Shown here one piece after another: positions 6,723 through 12,387 of a stretch of 12,387 nucleotides of DNA. The DNA lies in assembly GCA_021845945.1 (NCBI GenBank), contig JAJZRD010000101.1, positions 1-12,387 of the forward strand. The letters are read 5' to 3'. Source of the DNA: Chloroflexota bacterium. GTDB lineage: Bacteria; Chloroflexota; UBA6077. The notes beneath the pieces were generated by a model. The model was not told the DNA's origin, did not search any database, and saw nothing but the letters and a program-made list of their open reading frames with translations. Position 1 is the stretch's first letter, and each line of letters begins with the position of its first letter. The position numbers and the translations under genes were made by a program.

Positions 6723-8237
6723 CTATCGGGGCGTGGCAGTGGAGATCGGTTGCTCGGAGGCAGACGGCATGCCGCCTCGGTGGAAGCTGCCGCCGCGGCT
6801 GAGCGAGGCGAGGATCCCGGCGGCTGCTATGATCGCCGCGACCAGGTAGGCCCGCTCCATGCCCATCATGAAGCCGGAGATCAGGGCGCCATTGTCCAGC
6901 GCCTGGGCATTCCCCAGCGCCTCCAGATTCACGTGGCCCGCCGTAGCGATCAGACCGCTCACCAGCAGGCTGCTCGCCAGCGCCGTGCCCATCACCATGC
7001 CGAGGTTCCGCATCATCGACAGAAAGCCGCTGGCAATGCCGTACCTCTCCCGAGGCACGGAACCGATGACGGAGCTGTTGTTCGGGGACTGAAACATCCC
7101 CTGGCCGAGCCCCAGCAAGACCAGTCTGAGCAGCACGTCTCCGTACCCCGAGGCAGCGTCGAGCCGGCTGAGGCTGAAGAGGGCCAGGCAGACGAGCAAC
7201 ATGCCCAGGGAGGAGAGCAGCCGCGCTCCCATCCGGTCGGATAGCCAACCGCTGACTGGAGCCACGACCGCGATGACCAGGGAGGTTGGGGTCATCAACA
7301 GACCGGCCTGGGATGGGGGAAAGTGGAGGATGAGCTGGAGGTAGAAGGGCAGCAGGAAGGCGTTGGCGGAGACGGCGAGGAAAGCCAGCAATCCGGCGCC
7401 GCTGCCCAGTGCGAACAGCTTGAGCTGGAAGAGGCTGAGGTCGATCATCGGTTCGCGCTTCCGACGCTCGACCAGGACGAAGGTGGCAAAGGCCAGCGCG
7501 GCGGCCGCGTACAGCGCCAGGTCGACGCCCTCGGGCAGACCGATCTGATCGACGCCGGAAAGGGCAAACAGCAGGGCCAGGAGTCCTGAGGCAGCGATCA
7601 GCGCCCCCGCGAGGTCGAAGCTGGGCCGCCGGCCGGAGAGGGTCGGGGTGATCTCTTTGTTGCGGAGCACCAGCAGGGCCATGGCGACGCCGATCACCCC
7701 CACCGGGATGTTGACGTAGAAGATCGAGCGCCAGCCGAGCCATTGGGTGAGGAGACCGCCGATGGTAGGGCCGATGGTAGTGCCGGTGGCCACGACGGTG
7801 CCGCCGATGCCGAGCGCCTTGCCCCGCTCCCTCGCGGGGAAGACTGCGCTGGTGATGGCCATGCCGTTGGCCATCAGCATGGAGGCCCCCACCGCCTGGA
7901 AGGCTCGGAACAGGGCGAGCTGCTCGACGCTCTGCGAGGCGCCGCAGAGTGCCGAGCCGGCGGTAAAGATGACGAAGCCGAGGGTGTAGATCTGCTTGCG
8001 GCCGTACATGTCGGCGAGACGGCCGAAGGGAAGCAGGGTAACGGTGATCACCACGAGGTAGGCGAGCACGATCCACTGGATCATGGTGACCCCGGCGTGG
8101 AATCGCGCCATGATGGTGGGCAGGCTGACGGCGACGATGCCTGCGTCGAGGGTGGACATGAGCACGCCGGTCTGGACGACACCCAGGGCCCACCACTTAT
8201 GGTTAGGACCGTGAACGGCGGAAAAGACTTGTCTCAT
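6723..8237 (-). CDS. MFS transporter, EmrB/QacA (DHA2, 14-TM) drug:H+ antiporter type
   Basis: 504 aa integral membrane protein, the usual length of the 14-helix DHA2 family of proton-driven multidrug exporters. Visible signatures are the TM1 motif LDAGIVAVSLPTI (30-42), the loop 2-3 motif A GRLADMYGRKQ (72-82), the antiporter motif C region GTVVATGTTIGPTIGG (146-161), and WRSIFYVNIPVG (169-180), typical of DHA2 members. The substrate cannot be read from sequence. ATG 8237 is the first start in frame and TM1 follows closely, so the start is probably right, although no good Shine-Dalgarno is present. It stands alone between two other transcription units and ends about 30 bp before the thiC promoter. 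No adjacent regulator of the TetR or MarR kind is seen. Confidence 0.92.
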   Translation of the reverse strand: MRQVFSAVHGPNHKWWALGVVQTGVLMSTLDAGIVAVSLPTIMARFHAGVTMIQWIVLAYLVVITVTLLPFGRLADMYGRKQIYTLGFVIFTAGSALCGASQSVEQLALFRAFQAVGASMLMANGMAITSAVFPARERGKALGIGGTVVATGTTIGPTIGGLLTQWLGWRSIFYVNIPVGVIGVAMALLVLRNKEITPTLSGRRPSFDLAGALIAASGLLALLFALSGVDQIGLPEGVDLALYAAAALAFATFVLVERRKREPMIDLSLFQLKLFALGSGAGLLAFLAVSANAFLLPFYLQLILHFPPSQAGLLMTPTSLVIAVVAPVSGWLSDRMGARLLSSLGMLLVCLALFSLSRLDAASGYGDVLLRLVLLGLGQGMFQSPNNSSVIGSVPRERYGIASGFLSMMRNLGMVMGTALASSLLVSGLIATAGHVNLEALGNAQALDNGALISGFMMGMERAYLVAAIIAAAGILASLSRGGSFHRGGMPSASEQPISTATPR

Positions 8238-8411
8238 TCCAGGCTACCCGAGCTGTCCAGCTACCAGGGGCGTTTCACGGGCGGAGAGTGGGGTGCCTAA
8301 CCGGTAAGCGGACGTCGTTTCTGGTTTTCGCAACCGCGTCCCTGTCACGGTACCAATGAAGAGTGGACCTTCGGCAGGAGGCGAATGGTGGCCAGATTCT
8401 TAGCAGCCCTA
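8238..8411 (-). other. Long untranslated leader of the MFS gene
   Basis: About 170 nt separate the putative promoter from the MFS start codon. I see no supported ORF, riboswitch core, or terminator hairpin with a T-run, and no clear Shine-Dalgarno at its end. Small dyads (ggtt...aacc near 8323-8335, accggt at 8300-8305) are too short to interpret. Confidence 0.4.
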
Positions 8412-8420
8412 ATTGTAGCA
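8412..8420 (-). promoter_or_regulatory. Extended -10 promoter, probably for the MFS gene
   Basis: TGCTACAAT (8420-8412) matches the TGn-TATAAT extended -10 pattern with one mismatch in the hexamer. No -35 box is evident 17 bp upstream, which is tolerated in extended -10 promoters. It lies just past the glycosyltransferase stop at 8442. Confidence 0.45.
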
Positions 8421-8441
8421 CAGGTGAAGTATCCCCCACCA

Positions 8442-10676
8442 TCACGGCCTTGCGCCCGGATTGTACTGGTAGAGGGTTACCTGCATGCCCCACGGCCCAG
8501 AAGAAGCGGCGCGGCCGTTGGTCGCCGCCCCCGCGGCTGTGCCGTCCGGCGCTCCTGAGTTGCGCGTCTGGGTGTCGAAACCCTGCACCGGCACGCAGTT
8601 GGCGGCTACCCACGCGGAGATGTCCGATTGACCGCCGAGCCCTCTGCCGCGGGTGTTGCTGTTCCAGTAAATGTATCGCAGTTCGCCGTCGGCCGCCATA
8701 CGGGAGAGATCCTCGTTGGTGACGACCTCGTCCTGGCCCATGAACCCGCCCAGATAGAGCACCGGCCGTCCAGTCGCGAGGACGTAGTCGGTGCCCTGCA
8801 TCGAGCTGGGCACCGCCATCAGATACTTGGCGCCCTGCGTGTGCGACTGCAGATAGCCGAGCAGCGCCTGGTTCAGCTGCAGCCCCCCGCTGTTCGGAGG
8901 TCCGGAGGACTCCCCATCGTAGGCGGCCGGCAGCGACTGGTTTGCACTGGAGTTGAGAGCCGTCAGGCCGGACCAAACCCCCGGTGTGATCAGCAGCGCG
9001 GCGACGATGCAGGCAAACCCGGTGATGGCACTGCGCCGCCACCGGAGGCCGGTTGCCGCCAGCAGCAGCACCGCTCCGGCGATAGCCAGTCCGATCACGA
9101 GCGGCAGCCACCAGATGGCATGGGTGAAGGCGGTGGCGGTGTTGACCTGCAGTCTCAGCGTGATGCCCGCCGCAATCAGCAGCAGGATCGTCGCCAGCCA
9201 GGAGTGCCTCTGGTGTATGCTCCACAGCTCAGCGATGCCGATGCCGACCAGCGCCGCCAGCGGCGCTCCCAGGGTTGCCAGATAGTAGGGATGGAAGAAC
9301 CCCGCGACGCTGAAGAACGCCATGTCGGTCAGAAGCCAGAGGCCCCACAGCACGAGGGCCTGGTGCTTGGGCGCCAGGGGCCAGCGCGGGCGCGCGCGGA
9401 AGGCCAGCAGCACCGCACCGAAGAGGCCTAAGGGCAGCAGCCAGCTAGCCTCTTTACTCAAGGGCGGGCCGAACAGCCTCAGGGCGCCGGCCTGGCCGGT
9501 TCCCCCCATGGCGCTGCCAAATCTCCCGAACCCGCTGGAACCACCTCTGAGCCAGTTGCCGAAGGCGCTCAACGCACCCCCGAGCCAGCTGCCGAAGCCG
9601 CCCTGGTTAGTCTGTCCCCTGGACGCGAACGGGGTGTTGGCGCCAGAGCCCGGCTGCCGGAAGGCTCCGCCCCCTCGGAACGGCCGCTGGGGCAGGCTGT
9701 TGCCACCCGGCAGCTGCCAGTTCGGCTGCGCCCCGGCGCCCGGCACGCCAAGCGAGCTTCCTCCGAACGGGTTGACCCCGAAGAGGTTGCCTCCGCCCAG
9801 GAACCCTCCCAGGAGGCCGCCTCGGCCGCCCATGCCCAGAAGCCGCTCCATGCCGTTGTAGCCGGTGATGAGACTGATCTCCGAGTTGTCCCCGCTGCTG
9901 CCCACGTAGGGGCGCTGATCGGCCGGGGTCAGGTCGACGATGGTCGCCCAGGACAGGGATATCACCACCAGCAGCACCGAGGCGAGGGTCAGGTTGCCCA
10001 CCTTCCGCCACAGCCGCTCCGAGGAGCCGAGGAAGTAGAGGGCGTAGAAGGCCGGCAGCGGGAGGTACGCCTCCAGCATCTTGATGTTGAAGCCGATCCC
10101 TACCAGAGCGGCTCCCAGCAGCAGGTAACGGAGGCTGCCCCGCTCGGTGGCCACGATGAAGGCCCAGGCCGCCAGCAGCAGGGTAAGGATCAGGGTGCTG
10201 TCGATGGTGTTGTTGCGGTCGACCGCGACCACCACGGGAGTGATCGCCAGCGCCAGGGCAGCCAGGAGTCCGGCTACCTCACCGAAGGACCGCCGGACCA
10301 GGTGGTAGACCACGATCACCGAGAGGAGACCCGCCACGATCTCCGGCAGCAGGACCCCGAAGCCGTTGACGCCGAAGAAGTGGGCCGAGATTGCCTGGAG
10401 CCAGAGCCCGACCGGGGGCTTATCCACGCTCACCGAGCCGCCCGGTTCGGCGGCGACGAAGAAGAAGTTGTGCCAGGACTGGAGCATGCTCTCGACTGCG
10501 GCAGTGTAGTAGTGGTTGACGTAGCCGAGGGATGCCAGATTGTCGAGGCGAAGGGCTGCCGCCAGCGCCACAATGGCGGTTAGCGCCGCCAGCCGCAGGG
10601 TATTGTAGCGCTCCAGGAGCAGGGTTCTGCCCTGAGCGGTTCTCGATGTCGGGGTTTCCCAGTGCGTGGTCCGCAT
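8442..10676 (-). CDS. Family 39-type membrane glycosyltransferase (PMT_2/YkcB-like) with Gly-rich insert
   Basis: 744 aa polytopic membrane protein. These enzymes transfer a sugar from a polyprenyl-phosphate donor to a protein, lipid or wall polymer on the outer face of the membrane. After TM1 the first outer loop reads YYTAAVESMLQSWHNFFF, then VSVDKPPVG (82-90), the wording of YkcA/YkcB-like mannosyltransferases. A second family block is SSGDNSEISLITGYNGMERLLG (260-281). Residues about 282-400 are a Gly/Asn/Pro/Phe-rich, probably disordered insert. Further TM helices span about 411-570, and a soluble C-terminal domain (580-744) carries TGRPVLYLGGFMGQDEV (635-651). The start is ATG 10676, with GGAG about 10 nt upstream. 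Donor and acceptor are unknown; no wall-polymer gene adjoins. Confidence 0.88.
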   Translation of the reverse strand: MRTTHWETPTSRTAQGRTLLLERYNTLRLAALTAIVALAAALRLDNLASLGYVNHYYTAAVESMLQSWHNFFFVAAEPGGSVSVDKPPVGLWLQAISAHFFGVNGFGVLLPEIVAGLLSVIVVYHLVRRSFGEVAGLLAALALAITPVVVAVDRNNTIDSTLILTLLLAAWAFIVATERGSLRYLLLGAALVGIGFNIKMLEAYLPLPAFYALYFLGSSERLWRKVGNLTLASVLLVVISLSWATIVDLTPADQRPYVGSSGDNSEISLITGYNGMERLLGMGGRGGLLGGFLGGGNLFGVNPFGGSSLGVPGAGAQPNWQLPGGNSLPQRPFRGGGAFRQPGSGANTPFASRGQTNQGGFGSWLGGALSAFGNWLRGGSSGFGRFGSAMGGTGQAGALRLFGPPLSKEASWLLPLGLFGAVLLAFRARPRWPLAPKHQALVLWGLWLLTDMAFFSVAGFFHPYYLATLGAPLAALVGIGIAELWSIHQRHSWLATILLLIAAGITLRLQVNTATAFTHAIWWLPLVIGLAIAGAVLLLAATGLRWRRSAITGFACIVAALLITPGVWSGLTALNSSANQSLPAAYDGESSGPPNSGGLQLNQALLGYLQSHTQGAKYLMAVPSSMQGTDYVLATGRPVLYLGGFMGQDEVVTNEDLSRMAADGELRYIYWNSNTRGRGLGGQSDISAWVAANCVPVQGFDTQTRNSGAPDGTAAGAATNGRAASSGPWGMQVTLYQYNPGARP

Positions 10677-10710
10677 TGCTGTGTGACTCCATTGTGCTCA
10701 CTTGGCTTTC

Positions 10711-10753
10711 ACTATACAGCGACAATGTTAAGAACCCATCAAACGGCTGTTAA
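10711..10753 (-). promoter_or_regulatory. Glycosyltransferase promoter region with 11-bp-phased TTAACA-like repeats
   Basis: TATAGT (10716-10711) is a good -10 whose RNA would start about 28 nt before the start codon. No consensus -35 sits 17 bp upstream. Instead TTAACA (10753-10748), TTGATG (10742-10737) and TTAACA (10731-10726) are spaced exactly 11 bp apart. The phasing resembles direct-repeat sites of OmpR/PhoB-type response regulators, and TTAACA is the Bacillus PhoP box hexamer. The middle repeat matches only 3 of 6 bases, so a regulator site is a hypothesis. Confidence 0.35.
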
Positions 10754-10814
10754 CTGTCGATGTGGGAGTGCCGAGGGCGCATCGAGGACGTGCTGGAGAG
10801 GCGACTTCTACAGT

Positions 10815-10832
10815 CTGAAGCGGATGCCTCAG
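10815..10832 (-). terminator. Weak hairpin after the chrA pair
   Basis: CTGAGGC-ATCC-GCTTCAG forms a 7-bp stem with one G-U pair, starting about 6 nt after the second chrA stop at 10839. No U-run follows. It may end the operon or protect the message; alternatively it is chance. Nothing else is evident in 10754-10838. Confidence 0.3.
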
Positions 10833-10838
10833 GAATAG

Positions 10839-11351
10839 CTAACCCAGAAGCAGGCCGATGGCACCGGCTGCGACGACCACCAGGGCCGCGTCCACTTTGA
10901 ACCGCACCAGCGCCACCAGGCATGCCACCGCCAGGAGGGCGGTTCGTAAGTCCACCACCGAGGCCCGCGCTATGGTGATGCCCGCGGCAAGGATCATCCC
11001 CACGACGGCGGGGCTCACCCCCTGGATGAAGGCCCGCACCTTCAAGTTCTTCTTCAGCCGCCCGAGTTGGCCGGCTGCCACCACGGTCATAAGGAAGGAG
11101 GGCAGGGAGATCGCAGTGATGGCCAGGACCGAGCCGATGAGCCCCGCCACCTTGTAGCCGATGAAGACCGAGGAGATGACGAAGGGGCCGGGGGTGATCT
11201 GCCCCATGGCGATCGCGTCCACGAACTCCCTGTGAGTCAGCCACCCGAAGGTGTTGACCGCGTCCTGCTCGAGGAAGGCGACCATGACCAGGCCGCCGCC
11301 GAAGATGAAGGTGCCTATCTTCAGGAAGGTGAGGACCATCTGCAGCAGCAT
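10839..11351 (-). CDS. chrA: Short-chain chromate transporter family protein, second half (ChrA C-type)
   Basis: 170 aa, about half of a full ChrA. ChrA (CHR family) proteins export chromate across the inner membrane; short-chain members occur as adjacent pairs that act together. The family marks are IGTFIFGGGLVMV (12-24) and GQITPGPFVISSVFIGY (50-66), repeated from the partner gene. The rest is hydrophobic helices, with one basic loop (LGRLKKNLKVR). It begins 3 bp after the first chrA stop, so the two are translationally close; a purine run GAAGGGGG lies about 11 nt before ATG 11351. The two halves are in different frames with a clean stop between them, so this is a gene pair and not an obvious broken long ChrA. 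Chromate as substrate is the family's assignment; it is not proven here. Confidence 0.88.
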   Translation of the reverse strand: MLLQMVLTFLKIGTFIFGGGLVMVAFLEQDAVNTFGWLTHREFVDAIAMGQITPGPFVISSVFIGYKVAGLIGSVLAITAISLPSFLMTVVAAGQLGRLKKNLKVRAFIQGVSPAVVGMILAAGITIARASVVDLRTALLAVACLVALVRFKVDAALVVVAAGAIGLLLG

Positions 11352-11354
11352 CGG

Positions 11355-11957
11355 CTATCTTGCCCCCTTCTTCGGGGGTGTCGGGAAGTCCGAGGGCTTG
11401 CGGAACAGGGCTATCCCCGCGACACCGGCCAGCACCACCAGCAGGATGACGTTCACCTGGAAGAAGAGGAGGGCGCCGAGGGCGCTCGCCATGAGGGCGG
11501 CCGTCCGGACATCCTTGAGGGCCGGCTTGCCCATGCGCCAGGCGGCCGAGAGGATGAGGGCAACCACCGCAGCGCCCAGACCACGGAAGGCCCCCGTGAT
11601 CTGAGGAGCCTGCCCGTAGTGCAGGTAGACCAGGGTGAGGGCCAGCATCATCAGGAAGGAGGGCAGGATGAAGGTCGCGCAAGCGACCACGGCGCCGGGC
11701 CACCCCCTCAGCCGGTATCCGAGGTAGGTGGCCGCGTCCACAACCACGGGCCCAGGGAGGATCTGTCCGATCATCACGGACTCGTCGTACTCCTCCTGGC
11801 TCACCCAGCGCCGCTTCTCCACCATCTCGGCGTGGATCATGGCCAGCATCGGCATGGCCCCGCCGAACCCGGTCGCTCCCACCTTGACGAACACCCGGGT
11901 CAGTTCCCATAGGCTCCTTCGAGCCGCCATCGGCTCGCTCTTCGCCGTGATCCCCAT
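11355..11957 (-). CDS. chrA: Short-chain chromate transporter family protein, first half (ChrA N-type)
   Basis: 200 aa from ATG 11957, which has AGGGG 6 nt upstream. The frame is open to 12026, but that start would overlap the arsR-type gene and add a Ser/Gly-rich stretch outside the family. CHR-domain marks are VGATGFGGAMPMLAMI (26-41), GQILPGPVVVDAATYLGY (64-81) and a run of hydrophobic helices to about 190, ending in a basic tail (TPPKKGAR). It lies 34 bp after the regulator gene and 3 bp before its partner, so the three form one transcription unit. The partners presumably assemble as a heterodimer with antiparallel topology, as proposed for short-chain ChrA pairs. Confidence 0.88.
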   Translation of the reverse strand: MGITAKSEPMAARRSLWELTRVFVKVGATGFGGAMPMLAMIHAEMVEKRRWVSQEEYDESVMIGQILPGPVVVDAATYLGYRLRGWPGAVVACATFILPSFLMMLALTLVYLHYGQAPQITGAFRGLGAAVVALILSAAWRMGKPALKDVRTAALMASALGALLFFQVNVILLVVLAGVAGIALFRKPSDFPTPPKKGAR

Positions 11958-11991
11958 GCTCTTCCCCTCGACTGATGTGCCAGATGAACCG

Positions 11992-12303
11992 CTACTCGGC
12001 GAGGGCTCGCGATGGCTCCTCCCCAAGACTCGCCCTCACCTGATCCAGGTAGCCGGCCAGGCGAGCACGGTTCACCCGATAGTGGACGTAATAGCCCCGC
12101 CGCTCGTCGACCACCAACCCTGCCATTCTTAGGACGGCCAGGTGTTGGGAGACGGCCGACTGAGTCACCTCCAGCCGTCTGGCCAGGGCCCCGACGCACA
12201 GGGCCCCGTCCGGGCCCTGCTCGGCCAGCAGGGTCAGCAGACGCAGCCGCGTCTCGTCCGAAAGCGCCTTGAACACCCTGGCGGTTTCCTTGATGTTGTT
12301 CAA
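11992..12303 (-). CDS. ArsR/SmtB-family transcriptional regulator
   Basis: 103 aa winged-helix repressor, normal length for the family. Helix-turn-helix with recognition helix TQSAVSQHLAVLRMAGLV (47-64), then the beta-wing ERRGYYVHYRVN (67-78). The start is TTG 12303, backed by GGGGGAGG 4 nt upstream; no better start exists. The alpha-3 region reads ALCVGAL, so the ELCVCD metal box of ArsR has only one Cys (C36). The alpha-5 Asp/His metal site of SmtB is also not seen. The ligand is therefore unclear: chromate, another oxyanion, redox via C36, or a different effector. First gene of the regulator-chrA-chrA operon; autorepression at the overlapping dyad is likely. Confidence 0.9.
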   Translation of the reverse strand: MNNIKETARVFKALSDETRLRLLTLLAEQGPDGALCVGALARRLEVTQSAVSQHLAVLRMAGLVVDERRGYYVHYRVNRARLAGYLDQVRASLGEEPSRALAE

Positions 12304-12326
12304 CAGGCCTCCCCCAGCACCACAAC

Positions 12327-12348
12327 TATATTAGCTACCGCGAATATA
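12327..12348. promoter_or_regulatory. Probable ArsR-type operator
   Basis: A perfect inverted repeat TATATT-N10-AATATA (minus strand 12348-12327), with two further matching bases on each side at one step out. The distal arm is the -10 box itself and the other arm spans about +4 to +9, so a bound repressor would block polymerase. AT-rich imperfect dyads at the start site are the usual ArsR-family operators. Binding is inferred. Confidence 0.55.
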
Positions 12349-12371
12349 CTTCATCGCTGTCGGCCCGTCAA
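12343..12371 (-). promoter_or_regulatory. Promoter of the arsR-chrA-chrA operon
   Basis: TTGACG (12371-12366), a 17-bp spacer and TATATT (12348-12343). RNA would start near 12336, about 33 nt before the TTG start codon. The -35 and spacing are the same as in the left-edge promoter, which supports a common sigma70-like consensus in this genome. Confidence 0.75.
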
Positions 12372-12387
12372 GGCCGGGTCGGGGCAT

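Noticed and set aside
6688..8196. 502-codon minus-strand frame overlapping the MFS gene
   Set aside because: Arg/Pro/His-rich shift-frame translation without hydrophobic helices, whereas the overlapping frame is a clear DHA2 transporter.
11349..11357. Possibility that the two chrA genes are one long ChrA broken by a frameshift
   Set aside because: Clean stop, a 3-bp gap and a fresh ATG, with both halves complete as CHR domains; this matches the known short-chain pair layout.

Overview
The window is GC-rich bacterial DNA in which every gene I can support lies on the minus strand. The plus-strand open frames are all antisense shadows. The gene set is a NifJ-like but split pyruvate:ferredoxin oxidoreductase (PFOR), a short-form ThiC, a YkcB-like family 39 glycosyltransferase with a Gly-rich insert, and a two-gene short-chain ChrA. 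Together with Shine-Dalgarno-led genes and sigma70-type promoters, this suggests an environmental bacterium with anaerobic or ferredoxin-based metabolism. Chloroflexota or a similar GC-rich deep lineage is my best guess, at low confidence, because no rRNA or marker gene is present.

Layout, reading in the direction of transcription (right to left). (1) 12371-10839: a near-consensus promoter with an overlapping dyad operator, an arsR-type regulator gene, then two half-length chromate-transporter genes, probably one autoregulated operon. (2) 10753-8442: a putative promoter preceded by 11-bp-phased TTAACA-like repeats, then a large membrane glycosyltransferase. (3) 8420-6723: an extended -10 promoter, a leader of about 170 nt, and a 14-TM drug-efflux-type MFS transporter. 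(4) 6691-5052: promoter, TPP riboswitch, intrinsic terminator and thiC, a complete thiamin-responsive control unit. (5) 5027-4965: a large 24-bp-arm hairpin. (6) 4857-309: a small unknown gene, then PFOR alpha-gamma carrying a C-terminal CBS pair, an intergenic structured element, and PFOR delta-beta. (7) 298-1: a hairpin, a second copy of the 24-bp-arm hairpin in opposite orientation, two exact 28-bp direct repeats, and a near-consensus promoter reading out of the left edge.

Functional links: ThiC makes the pyrimidine half of TPP, and the neighbouring PFOR needs TPP. Both are iron-sulfur enzymes. The CBS pair on PFOR has the adenine-nucleotide signature in both repeats, so enzyme activity may respond to cell energy state. 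The rest (ChrA pair, MFS pump, surface glycosyltransferase) is envelope and export biology, each under its own promoter.

I see no phage, insertion sequence, CRISPR array, tRNA or rRNA. The most unusual items are the CBS-fused split PFOR with its small upstream gene, the hairpin repeat family with a compensatory base-pair change, the structured element inside the PFOR operon, and the duplicated 28-bp unit abutting the left-edge promoter.
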